In this document: piece after piece, positions 50,674 through 59,116 of the stretch
Numbering within the stretch: the first letter of the stretch is position 1
Layout: each line of letters begins with the position of its first letter
Source: CAZDQL01 sp964507325
GTDB lineage: Bacteria > Planctomycetota > UBA1135 > GCA-002686595
Reading direction: 5' to 3'
NCBI GenBank assembly: GCA_964507325.1
Contig: CAZDQL010000012.1
Span: 35,252-99,251, forward strand
DNA length: 64,000 nt
Program-made: the position numbers and the translations under genes
The notes under the pieces: generated by a model
What the model was told of the DNA's origin: nothing
Database searches by the model: none
What the model saw: only the letters and a program-made list of their open reading frames with translations

Positions 50674-53600
50674 TCAGGGGTCGAAGCGGACCCTCAGACC
50701 GTCGGAGAGGTTGAAGCCGCTTCCCGACCCCGCGGGATCCCGGTACCAGTACTGAAAGAACCACGTCGATCCCGGCACGATCGCGCCGGCACCCACCGAT
50801 GCGGGCGGAGCGTCGAAGTCCAGCCAGTGGCTCGCCAGGCCCGCCGAGTCGGCGACGGAGGGCGGCAGCAGGCGGAAGAGGAGGTGGTCCCCGCCGCCGA
50901 TGCAGCGCAGCCCGTCGCCGAAGGGGACCTCGGTCTGTCCGGCGCTGTAGAGGAACAGGCCGACGGTGTCGGGCACCGAGCCCGTGACGGTCAAGGTGAA
51001 GTCGTTCGTGGCGATCGACGTCGGCCCGCTGGAGCCGATGTAGGCGCCCGGACCGTGGGAGTTGGGCGAGGTCTCGCAGAAGACCGAGGTCTGGCCGCCC
51101 TCCAGGAAGAGCAGCCAGACAGAGCCTTGGTTGTTCGCGTCGTCACCGTCGTAGGGCGCCCCCACGGCCAGATCGAGGAACCCGTCCTGATCGTGGTCGC
51201 CGATCGACTCGATGGCGAAGCCGAACCAGTCGTTGTTCGTGAGCTGACCTTCGAAGCCGCCCAGGCCCGATCCGAAGAGCCGCTCCGATTCGACACTCCC
51301 ATCGGGGTTCAGGTGCAGAACCCACACCGCCCCACGATTCGATCCGCCGCCGGTGGAGCCGCCGAGGCCGACGGCCAAGTCGCAGGTACCGTCGTAGTTC
51401 AGATCCCCCGCCGCGGCGATCCCGACGCCGAAGTAGGAATCGTCGGGCAGCGGGCCCGCCAAGCCGCCCTCGGTGGAGCTGATCTTCTGCTGCGTCTTCA
51501 CCGTCCCGTCGGGGTTGAGGAAGATCACCCAGACCGCGCCGCGCTCGTTCCCGCCGTCGTCGTCGTGGTCCGCCCCGGAGGCCAGGTCGACCACCCCATC
51601 GCCGTCGAGATCTCCCAGGCAGGCCACCGACACGCCGAGGGTGTCCTCGTTCGAGAGGGTGCCCCCGAAGCCCCCGGAGGTCTGGCTGATCTTCTGTTCG
51701 GCCTTGAGCGTGCCATCGGGGTTGAGGAAGAGGATCCACAGCGCACCGCGATGCGTCCCCCCGTCGTCGTCCCACATCGCCCCGACCGCCAGATCGACGA
51801 CGCCATCGCCATCGAGGTCACCGAGCGAGTCGACCGAGTAGCCGAACGCGTCGCCGTTCCGCAGCGGACCGACGAGTCCGCCCTGGGTCGAGCTGATCTT
51901 CTGGTGCCCCTTCACCGTGCCATCGGGATTGAGGAAGAGGATCCACAGCGCGCCCCGTCCGAAGCCGCCGTCGTCGTCTCCCCAAGCGCCCACCGCGAGG
52001 TCGACCACGCCGTCACCATCGAGGTCTCCGAGGGCATCGATCGACACCCCGAAGGAATCCGAGCTGCCCAGCGCCCCGGTGAAGCCGCCGCTGGTGGCGC
52101 TGATCTTCTGTTCCGCCTTGACCGTGCCGTCGGCATGCATGAATAGGATCCAGACAGCGCCGGCCCCGGACCCCCCGTCATCGTCGCTCTCCGAACCGAT
52201 CGCCAGATCCCCGACACCATCACCGTCGAGATCTCCGAGGGCGGCGAGAGCCATGCCGAAGCGGTCCCCCGGGTCGAGCGCGCCGCCGAAGCCTCCCTGG
52301 GTCTCGCTGATCTTCCGCTCGGAGAGCACCCAATCGCCCAATCCCTCGAGGCGCACCTCCCTCACGATGGGGGAGTGCTCGGGATTCCTGGTTCCGATGA
52401 GCGCCCGGTACTGCACGTAGCGTTCGAGATCGCCGACCGTCGCGGGGACCGAATGGCCGGCGGACCACGGCCCGAGGTCCGAGGAGTCGTCGGAGCTGCG
52501 CACCTGGAAGACCAGCGCGGTCTCACTCGGGGTGGTCGCGTTCCAGCTCAGCCTGGCCTCCGGCAGTCCCACTCCGGTGTCCAGGATCGAGCTCGTCAGC
52601 TCTCCGGACTCGACGAAGTCGGTGGTGTCCCACCAGCTGAACTTGCCGCCGTTGGCGTAGGAGGCGGCCAGGATCTCGAGCGCCCCGTCCCCGTCGAGAT
52701 CGGCGGCACCGACCTCCACGGCGAGCGGGAAGAGCCCCTTCACCAGACGCCGGGTCCACGTGATCGGAGTGCCCCCGCCATTCTCGAACCAGACCACGTC
52801 GTGGTCGAGGAAGGCCGCGACCAGGACGTCCGGTCTGCCGTCCCCGTTGACGTCGGCCACTCGGATGTGGTGTCCACCGTTCACCGAGCCGTCGATGACC
52901 TGCTCGGTCCAGGCGATCGGATCACCGCCGTCGTTGCGCCACCAGGTGGCCTCGCTGGCCCAACAGGTGCCCGCGACGTCCAGGTCGCCATCGCGGTCGA
53001 GGTCCGCCAGCTCCACCGAGCGGCCCCCCGTGAATCCGGTGCGGATGGTGTGCTTCGTCCAGACGAGCGGGGTGCCCCCGTCGTTGCGCCACCAGGCGAC
53101 CTCGTCCGCCTGCCCCGCGGTGGCGGCGACGTCCACGTCCCCGTCGCCGTCGATGTCTCCGGCCTTGACGCAGTGCGACCCGGGGAAGGCGCCGGCGATC
53201 ACGTGCTTGACCCAGGTGAGTGGGGCGCCGCCGGAGTTTTCGTACCAGACCACCTGCCCGGAGTTCCAGGAGCCCGCCAAGAGGTCGGGCCGGCCGTCCT
53301 GGTTCACGTCGGCGGCCGAGATCTCGAAGCAGGTCGAGAGGGCGGAGTCGATCACCTGCTCGGTCCATTGGACCGGCTCCCCGCCGTCGTTCCGATACCA
53401 GATCAGGTGGTGGTTGATGCCACTGGCGCTGACCGCCACGTCGACGCGCCCATCGAGGTCGAAGTCCGCGCAGTAGAGGCCGTTCGCCCCGGCGAGCCCG
53501 CCATCGATCACCTGCTCGGTCCAGCCCAGGGGATCCCCCCCCTCGTTGCTCCACCAGAGCACCTTCTGCGCCCCCTCGAGCGTTCCCGCGACATCCAGGT

Positions 53601-53880
53601 CCCCGTCTCCGTCGAGGTCGGCGGGATACACCCCGAAGCCCATCTGGGCGTTGGCGATCTTGTGTTCGGTGGGCGAGCCCTGAGCCACCGAGCTCAGCGC
53701 GAACTGCCCCGGTACGGAGAGCCAGGAGGCGTTCGACGCGCCGTCGAAGGCGTCGTCCCAGAACGAGACGGGTCCCGGGGCGCCGCCACCTCCCGACCAA
53801 TCCGTCTGTGTGCCGTCCTGCGCGGCGCGTCCGTCGACACAGAAGAGGTAGATCAGGAGCAGAGACAGGGGAGCACGCAT
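50674..53880 (-). CDS. Giant secreted FG-GAP/VCBS-repeat protein
   Basis: A 1068-residue exported protein with a Sec signal (MRAPLSLLLIYLFCVDGRAA). Residues about 35-420 are VCBS-type repeats (DLDGDGDLDVAGT variants followed by a WWxNDGG strand). Residues about 500-930 are five or six FG-GAP repeats of some 64 residues (LGDLDGDGVVDLAVGAxxDDDGG), which form a calcium-binding propeller of the integrin-alpha type. The last 140 residues are the module ending TWFFQYWYRDPAGSG and GFNLSDGLRVRF, also present on the cytochrome at 6000-8378. Such proteins are large surface or extracellular binding proteins in planctomycetes. The exact ligand is unknown. Confidence 0.88.
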   Translation of the reverse strand: MRAPLSLLLIYLFCVDGRAAQDGTQTDWSGGGGAPGPVSFWDDAFDGASNASWLSVPGQFALSSVAQGSPTEHKIANAQMGFGVYPADLDGDGDLDVAGTLEGAQKVLWWSNEGGDPLGWTEQVIDGGLAGANGLYCADFDLDGRVDVAVSASGINHHLIWYRNDGGEPVQWTEQVIDSALSTCFEISAADVNQDGRPDLLAGSWNSGQVVWYENSGGAPLTWVKHVIAGAFPGSHCVKAGDIDGDGDVDVAATAGQADEVAWWRNDGGTPLVWTKHTIRTGFTGGRSVELADLDRDGDLDVAGTCWASEATWWRNDGGDPIAWTEQVIDGSVNGGHHIRVADVNGDGRPDVLVAAFLDHDVVWFENGGGTPITWTRRLVKGLFPLAVEVGAADLDGDGALEILAASYANGGKFSWWDTTDFVESGELTSSILDTGVGLPEARLSWNATTPSETALVFQVRSSDDSSDLGPWSAGHSVPATVGDLERYVQYRALIGTRNPEHSPIVREVRLEGLGDWVLSERKISETQGGFGGALDPGDRFGMALAALGDLDGDGVGDLAIGSESDDDGGSGAGAVWILFMHADGTVKAEQKISATSGGFTGALGSSDSFGVSIDALGDLDGDGVVDLAVGAWGDDDGGFGRGALWILFLNPDGTVKGHQKISSTQGGLVGPLRNGDAFGYSVDSLGDLDGDGVVDLAVGAMWDDDGGTHRGALWILFLNPDGTLKAEQKISQTSGGFGGTLSNEDTLGVSVACLGDLDGDGVVDLASGADHDDDGGNERGAVWVIFLNPDGTVKTQQKISSTEGGLAGPLPDDSYFGVGIAAAGDLNYDGTCDLAVGLGGSTGGGSNRGAVWVLHLNPDGSVESERLFGSGLGGFEGQLTNNDWFGFAIESIGDHDQDGFLDLAVGAPYDGDDANNQGSVWLLFLEGGQTSVFCETSPNSHGPGAYIGSSGPTSIATNDFTLTVTGSVPDTVGLFLYSAGQTEVPFGDGLRCIGGGDHLLFRLLPPSVADSAGLASHWLDFDAPPASVGAGAIVPGSTWFFQYWYRDPAGSGSGFNLSDGLRVRFDP

Positions 53881-54099
53881 GCTTCGAATCCTCAGTTCGC
53901 GGCGGCCTCGTCGGGAGGGCCCCGCTGGGTGGCGCCGTGGAGCTCGAGTCAGCCTACGTGCGGACCCAGGACCGGGCCTGTAGGCGTGCTCGAGGAAGCC
54001 TGTAGGTTTCCTCGCGGGTACGAAGCGAGCCCTCTCGGGCCCCAGCTGCGTCCTACCGACGGCCGGTCACGTGCTCTCCGTGACGGCTCCGCAGCCCAC

Positions 54100-54522
54100 T
54101 CACGCCGCGCTCAGGAACGCGTGCAAGCGCATGATCGCCGCCCGGTCGTCCTCGAACCCCAGGACCGGGTACGCGGAGGCGAAGTCCACCCAGCGGTGGG
54201 CCGCCCAGTGGCGCGAGATGCGATCGGGGTCGAGGTGCGTGATCGCGTGGTAGCCGAAGGTCCACTCGACGATCTCCTCGTCCCCGAGGGTGAGGTGGTT
54301 GGGCATCTTGAGATCGATCAACTGCCCCGGGGGGTTCATCCCCGTCTCGTCGAGCACCTTGCGGCGGATCGCCTGGTCCAGCTTCTCGCCGAAGGCCAGC
54401 TCCCCCTGGATCGGGCCCCACAGTCCCTCGATCCCCTGGGCCGGCTTGAGCAGGAGGTAGTCCGGCTCTGTCCGCGAGAGGCGGTAGACGAAGACCTTGA
54501 TCCGGTGGAGGAGCTCGACCAT
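54100..54522 (-). CDS. Nudix-fold hydrolase-like protein with altered Nudix box
   Basis: A 140-residue single-domain protein. The Nudix box spans 23 residues starting GELAFGEKL and ending VLDETGM. The consensus REUxEE reads RKVLDE, so the first catalytic-helix Glu is Lys and one of the metal Glu residues is Asp. The rest of the fold is intact and close to the dNTP/NTP pyrophosphohydrolase type. Activity may be reduced or changed. A 6-bp hairpin (GTCACG/CGTGAC at 54066-54084) follows the stop and may help termination. It is divergent from folC. Confidence 0.7.
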   Translation of the reverse strand: MVELLHRIKVFVYRLSRTEPDYLLLKPAQGIEGLWGPIQGELAFGEKLDQAIRRKVLDETGMNPPGQLIDLKMPNHLTLGDEEIVEWTFGYHAITHLDPDRISRHWAAHRWVDFASAYPVLGFEDDRAAIMRLHAFLSAA

Positions 54523-54543
54523 GGTTTTCCCGGGCTGCGCCCT

Positions 54544-54560
54544 CGGCGGCGGAGCCGCCG
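54544..54560. other. Perfect 7-bp hairpin in the Nudix/folC divergent region
   Basis: CGGCGGC (54544-54550), loop GGA, GCCGCCG (54554-54560). It has the same GGA loop as the hairpin at 23218-23236, but as it lies between divergent starts it is unlikely to be a terminator. Confidence 0.3.
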
Positions 54561-54667
54561 GTCCCCTCTCCCCCTTCCGTTGCCCTATCGTTGGGGAGGG
54601 CAGGGCATCCTGACCGGTATTGCGAATTCCTTAGAAAGGGCCCTAGCGGGCCGACTTCTTCCCACTC

Positions 54668-55915
54668 TTGGACCCTCTGGCCCCCGAATTGAAGGCTGTT
54701 CTGGCGCGCCTCGACGCCCGTGTCGACTGGGAGCGGCGGGACCGCGGAGCCCTGCGCCAGGACCTGGGGCCGATGGAGGATCTGACCGCGCGGCTGGGCC
54801 ACCCGGAGCGGGGGCCGCGCCTGGTGCACGTGGGGGGGACCAAGGGAAAGGGCTCGGTGGCGGCGCTGGTCGCCTCGGCCCTGACCGCCACCGGGAAGCG
54901 GGTCGGGGTCTACGCCAGCCCCCACGTGGAGCGGGTGACGGAGCGGGTGCGGATCGACGGGGAGGAGGTGGACGACCTCCTGCTCGCGGCCGGTCTGGAG
55001 GCGGCCCTCGAAGCCCTGCGGCGCGCCGAGGAGGCTGGAACGGGCGGCGCGGCCGCGACCTGGTTCGACCTGATGACCGCCGGCGCCCTGTGGGCCCTGC
55101 GGGAGGCGCGCGTCGACTGGGGGGTGATCGAGGTGGGCCTCGGCGGCCGCCTCGACTCGACCAACGTCGTCTCCCCGGAGCTCTGCGTCCTGACCACGAT
55201 CGATTTGGAGCACACCGACGTGCTCGGGGACACCACCACCGCGATCGCCGCCGAGAAGGCGGGGATCCTGAAGCGGGGGGTCGAGCTGGTGTGCGGCGTC
55301 GAACGCGACTCCCCCGCGGGGAACGTGATCGCGCGGCGGGCGGCCGAGCTCGAGATCGACCCCCGCTGGGTGCCGCCGCGACCGACTCCCACGGCGAGCA
55401 ACGCCGCCCTCGCCCGCGCGGCGCTGGAGGCGCTGGGGCTGCCCGCGGATCTCGCGGACGATCCCCAGGTGCGGGCCCGGGCGGTCCTGCCGGGTCGCCT
55501 GGAGCGCGCCCGTCTGGGAGCCACCCCGGTGGTGCTCGACGGCGCCCACGTCCCCTCGAGCCTGAGGGCCGTTCTGGCGGAGCTCGCGGCCGATCCCGAG
55601 CTCGCCGGCCCCTGCGTGGGGGTCTTCGGGGCGGGGCTGGACAAGGACGCCGCCGGCCTGCTCAAGGCCCTCGCCGAGCGCGCCGATAGGGTGCACTGCA
55701 CCTCCGTAGCGACGGGCCGGCAGCGGGCCGCCGAGGAGCTCCGGGCGCTCGCCGCCCAGGAGGGCCTCGACGCCGAGGCCACCGAACCGGCGGAGGAGGC
55801 CGTCGCCAGCGCGGCGGCCGCGGCCAGCCCCCGGGGGTGGGTGCTCGTCACGGGCTCCCTGCACCTGATCGGCGCCGTGCGCGGTGCCCTCTCGATCACA
55901 CGACACCACGAGTAG
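54668..55915 (+). CDS. folC: Folylpolyglutamate synthase/dihydrofolate synthase FolC
   Basis: A 415-residue Mur-ligase-family enzyme adding glutamate to dihydropteroate and folates. The P-loop is HVGGTKGKGSVAAL; the family segment VGVYASPHVERVTERVRIDG and the ATP/Mg region EVGLGGRLDSTNVVSP with DLEHTDVLGDT are clear. The start is taken as the TTG at 54668, the only start codon that gives the full N-terminus; an ATG further in would remove part of the first helices. A gene of unknown function starts 5 nt after the stop. Confidence 0.9.
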   Translation: MDPLAPELKAVLARLDARVDWERRDRGALRQDLGPMEDLTARLGHPERGPRLVHVGGTKGKGSVAALVASALTATGKRVGVYASPHVERVTERVRIDGEEVDDLLLAAGLEAALEALRRAEEAGTGGAAATWFDLMTAGALWALREARVDWGVIEVGLGGRLDSTNVVSPELCVLTTIDLEHTDVLGDTTTAIAAEKAGILKRGVELVCGVERDSPAGNVIARRAAELEIDPRWVPPRPTPTASNAALARAALEALGLPADLADDPQVRARAVLPGRLERARLGATPVVLDGAHVPSSLRAVLAELAADPELAGPCVGVFGAGLDKDAAGLLKALAERADRVHCTSVATGRQRAAEELRALAAQEGLDAEATEPAEEAVASAAAAASPRGWVLVTGSLHLIGAVRGALSITRHHE

Positions 55916-55920
55916 CCCGG

Positions 55921-56430
55921 ATGCTGACCCTCTGCTCGGACCTCTTCTTGACCGACGCCTTCCTGATCAAGGGCAACGTCGAGAACAAGTACACGCGCCT
56001 GAGCAAGCTCCTCGACGAGCACCGCAAGTACTTTCTGCGCGTGCGGGACGTGACCCTGATCGACCTCAACTCGCGGGAGCGCATCCAGACGCCGCTCTTG
56101 CACATGAACGTCGACGAGGTGCTGCTGGCCCACGAGTTCCTCGACGAAGCCGGGGACAGCGTGCGCGCCGATCTGGCCCGCGGTCAGGAGAACGGTCTGC
56201 AGCGCGTGCGCGTCTTCTACACCGGCAACCTGAACGTCGAGGTCGCGGGCTCGATCCTGCCGGGCGCCTACGAGGTCAACGACAAGGCCACGCGCCGCTT
56301 CTTCGTCATGCGCAACCCGCAGTTGCGCGGCTTCAGGGACCACGACGACGAGGAGCTGAGGGCGCTGCTCGACCTGCCGTACGCGATCCTGAACAAGGCG
56401 CGGCTGTCGTACGTGTACGACTTCAACTGA
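55921..56430 (+). CDS. Conserved protein of unknown function coupled to folC
   Basis: A 169-residue soluble protein without signal or membrane segment. It is predicted as a beta-rich fold with a basic helical segment (ENKYTRLSKLLDEHRKYFLRV) followed by DVTLIDLNSRERIQTPLLHMNVDEVLLAHEF. The C-terminal half contains RVRVFYTGNLNVEVAGSILPG. I do not recognise a named domain. It starts 5 nt after folC, so the two are probably co-transcribed and co-translated; whether that means a folate link is open. Confidence 0.65.
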   Translation: MLTLCSDLFLTDAFLIKGNVENKYTRLSKLLDEHRKYFLRVRDVTLIDLNSRERIQTPLLHMNVDEVLLAHEFLDEAGDSVRADLARGQENGLQRVRVFYTGNLNVEVAGSILPGAYEVNDKATRRFFVMRNPQLRGFRDHDDEELRALLDLPYAILNKARLSYVYDFN

Positions 56431-56453
56431 GGGTCCCGGCGGCGGGGGGGCCG

Positions 56454-59024
56454 TCAGGGGTGCTCGGGCCAGGCGTAGCGGCGCACGATCCGGTGGTCGC
56501 GGTCGAAGACCCACAGCTCGTCCAGTCCGGGGGGGGCGGTGAGGTCGATGAAGCCCTCCCCGTTCTCGGGATCGATGGCGAAGGAGAAGCGCGCGCCGTC
56601 GGACTCACTGATCAGCCAGATCATCTCGAGCCCACCACCGGTCGCGATCCAGCCTGAGCCCCGGGCGCACTCAAAGCCCCCCGGGCGATTCTCGAACGTG
56701 GCGCGATGGGTCCCGTCCGCCTCGAAGATCGTCAGTGCGCCGTCGAAGACCGCCAGTGTGCCGTCGTCGCCCGCGGCCAGCCCCCTGATGTCGCGCAGCC
56801 AGCGGTTGTTCATGCGGCGCTGCAGGTATCGGATCGGCTGCCAATCACCGTCGAGATGGACCGCCTCGTCGTAGGCGTCGATCCAGGCGGCGTCGGCGCC
56901 GCGCTGGAAGGTCAACGTTCCACCGCGGATCGGCAGGATCCCGAGGCGCCGGCCCTCGGCGTCGAAGTGGAGGTAGCCGTCGTCATGAGCGGAATCCTCT
57001 CGGGCCACCAGGACGTGTCCATCGCCGTCGACCGCGATGTGACCGAAGTAGGGGACGTCAGGAAAGTCGTCCGGTCCCGGAACACAACGGTGCAGCAGCC
57101 GCCCCTCGCGATCGAAGACGTGTACTTCCCCATCACGCCGATCGAGGACGTGCAGACGACCTCCGGGCCCGGCACGCGCTTCACCCGGGTCCTCGAGCTG
57201 CTCGTTTCGAATCGGTCGCCCGACGATCAGATCGGCGACGTAGTCTTCGGCGAAACGGTAGAACGCGCGACCATCGCAGGACCAGAGGCGGCCATCGTCG
57301 GTGTAGCGGGCTTGATAGGCCAGCTCTTCGGGAGAGTGCCCCTCGGAAAGCTGCAAGCGGATTCCCTCGGCCCTCCCGCCGCGAGGCCCGATGCGCCACA
57401 GGTTCGGCTCCCCCATGAAGTCGTGTACGAGCACCCCTCCATCCGGGGCGGCCACTATGCCGGAGGGGTAGTTGGGCTCCCTTCCACACGCCTCTGAGAG
57501 CTCGATCGTGCGTAGGACACGGCCGTCCTCCTTTCCGAGAATGGTCACTTCGTCACCGACCGACGTGACGACCGCGACATCTCCACCGGTAGTCACACAG
57601 ACATCGTTGGCAGACTGCGTCGCTACCCGCCAACGCCGGACTCCATCGTCGTCGAAAGCGGTCGTGAACCCGCCATTCTTCCATGTCACCGCGAACCCGC
57701 CGTCCTCGCCGGCAGCTACCGCTCCGACACTGGTGCGAGGGTACTGCTGCACCTCCTTCATCTCCGGGTTCGCCGGGTCGAATCGCCACGCTCCGCCCTT
57801 GCCCCCGATGACGTACAACCAAACGCCGCTCCGAAGTCGGACCCACCTCGGGTAGCACCTCGACGGGGTGGGAGGCGGTTCGATCAGCACACGACCGCTC
57901 TCGCTGCCGTCCTCGCGCAGGGCCACCCACCAGAGCCCGCCTTCCCATTGATCCACAATCGTTTCGACGCCCCCTTCGACGGGGCACCACTCGACCACCC
58001 TCGACTCCGGCTCTCGCGGAGCGCACTGCAGGGCGATCTTGCCCAGGGGTTGCAGCTGCATCGGTTCTGCCGGGGGAGGATCGGGGATCGGTTCGGGGCC
58101 CAGGGAGAGCCCCTCGTGCTCGCTTCGTTCGAGCTCCTCGACGACCCACGCCTCGCCGATCGGGTTGCGTTTCACTCCGTAGGTGATGAGCTCTCTAGCG
58201 GCTGCGGAAACCACGGAGAAGGTCCCCGGAGGAGAGGTGGGGATCCCCAAGCCCGCTTGGGCGGCACGCTTGCACCCAGTGCCGAAGCGTTCCCAGTCCT
58301 CCTCGTAGTCGCCGGGGAGCACCAGCGACCACACTTGACTTCCCTTCCGGTCGACGAGCTCGAAGACGGCACCCCTTCGATGCACCCAGTACCAGTGGAT
58401 GAGCAGCAGGGGCGTGCCAGCAACCGGACGCCCGCTGGCGATCCAGGGCGGCAGCCCGCCTTCGGGCGTGGGCACGCTGGGCACCAGCGTCGCGACGTGC
58501 CGCGCTTCGCGGAGATCGTAGATGCGCCATTCCTCCTGGTCCATGTCGGGGCGACTCAGCCTCACCAGCACCTGATCGAGCTCAGGCATCGGAGCGATGC
58601 CCCAGACGTACGGGTCGTCGGGAGCGTGCATCCGGCGCGCTGATCGCGGGTGACGCTCCTCGAGTCGAACGGCTCCTTGGGGGCCGAGGATGGCCACGAC
58701 CGTGTCGCCCCCCTCCAGCATCGGGCCGAGGCCTTCGGTGTAGCCCGCCCCGAAGCAGGTCGCGCTGTCGCTCACGATCACCTCGCGCAGCGTGAACGGC
58801 AGCCGCGACTGCCAGACCGTTTCCCCGTTCCTCCTCAGGACGTAGTGGGCCGGGCCGGCTCCGCGGCGTTCCGAGGGGTTCACGTGCAGCACGTATTCCC
58901 CCGAGGGTGATTCGCGGCAAAACGGGTCGAGCGGTTCCTGCTGGCCCGCGGCGCAGAGCGACGAGAGGGCGCCGCAGAGGAGTGCCTGCGCGGCTCGGAC
59001 GGGGAGGCTGGCTGCGCTCATCAT
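56454..59024 (-). CDS. Large secreted beta-propeller protein (NHL/WD-like)
   Basis: An 856-residue exported protein with a signal sequence (about 1-27, AQALLCGALSSLCAAGQQ). The body shows many short blade-like units: DGGFAVTWKNGGFTTAFDDDG, SGIVAAPDGGVLVHDFMG, FGHIAVDGDGHVLVARED and FDREGRLLHRC. This fits an NHL/WD40-like propeller with long insertions, and no enzyme motif is visible. The first of two consecutive ATGs at 59024 is used; AAGGGA upstream fits a ribosome binding site. Its start is 92 nt from the start of the divergent kinase. Confidence 0.6.
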   Translation of the reverse strand: MMSAASLPVRAAQALLCGALSSLCAAGQQEPLDPFCRESPSGEYVLHVNPSERRGAGPAHYVLRRNGETVWQSRLPFTLREVIVSDSATCFGAGYTEGLGPMLEGGDTVVAILGPQGAVRLEERHPRSARRMHAPDDPYVWGIAPMPELDQVLVRLSRPDMDQEEWRIYDLREARHVATLVPSVPTPEGGLPPWIASGRPVAGTPLLLIHWYWVHRRGAVFELVDRKGSQVWSLVLPGDYEEDWERFGTGCKRAAQAGLGIPTSPPGTFSVVSAAARELITYGVKRNPIGEAWVVEELERSEHEGLSLGPEPIPDPPPAEPMQLQPLGKIALQCAPREPESRVVEWCPVEGGVETIVDQWEGGLWWVALREDGSESGRVLIEPPPTPSRCYPRWVRLRSGVWLYVIGGKGGAWRFDPANPEMKEVQQYPRTSVGAVAAGEDGGFAVTWKNGGFTTAFDDDGVRRWRVATQSANDVCVTTGGDVAVVTSVGDEVTILGKEDGRVLRTIELSEACGREPNYPSGIVAAPDGGVLVHDFMGEPNLWRIGPRGGRAEGIRLQLSEGHSPEELAYQARYTDDGRLWSCDGRAFYRFAEDYVADLIVGRPIRNEQLEDPGEARAGPGGRLHVLDRRDGEVHVFDREGRLLHRCVPGPDDFPDVPYFGHIAVDGDGHVLVAREDSAHDDGYLHFDAEGRRLGILPIRGGTLTFQRGADAAWIDAYDEAVHLDGDWQPIRYLQRRMNNRWLRDIRGLAAGDDGTLAVFDGALTIFEADGTHRATFENRPGGFECARGSGWIATGGGLEMIWLISESDGARFSFAIDPENGEGFIDLTAPPGLDELWVFDRDHRIVRRYAWPEHP

Positions 59025-59103
59025 CGGGGTCCCTTCGATGGCGCTACTAGTCCACCGACGATCGGCGGCCACACCCGACCGCCAATCGCGTGAGGGTCGC
59101 GGA

Positions 59104-59109
59104 TAGGAT
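59104..59109 (+). promoter_or_regulatory. Candidate -10 (TAGGAT) 7 nt before the kinase GTG
   Basis: TAGGAT is followed by 7 nt and the GTG at 59117. This spacing, seen before other genes here, decides the start choice for the kinase. Confidence 0.4.
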
Positions 59110-59116
59110 GGTCCCC

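Noticed and set aside
53881..54099. A tRNA or small RNA in the FG-GAP/Nudix gap
   Set aside because: The stretch has a repeated GCCTGTAGG and small hairpins but no cloverleaf or T-loop sequence.
52375..55689. A 1104-codon plus-strand frame opposite the FG-GAP gene and across folC
   Set aside because: It is antisense to the FG-GAP protein in its first half and out of frame with folC in its second half, with low-complexity Gly/Ala/Arg sequence.
59090..59116. Upstream in-frame starts for the kinase, including an ATG at 59108
   Set aside because: The ATG overlaps the TAGGAT hexamer and would lie before the likely transcription start; GTG 59117 has the spacing seen in other genes.
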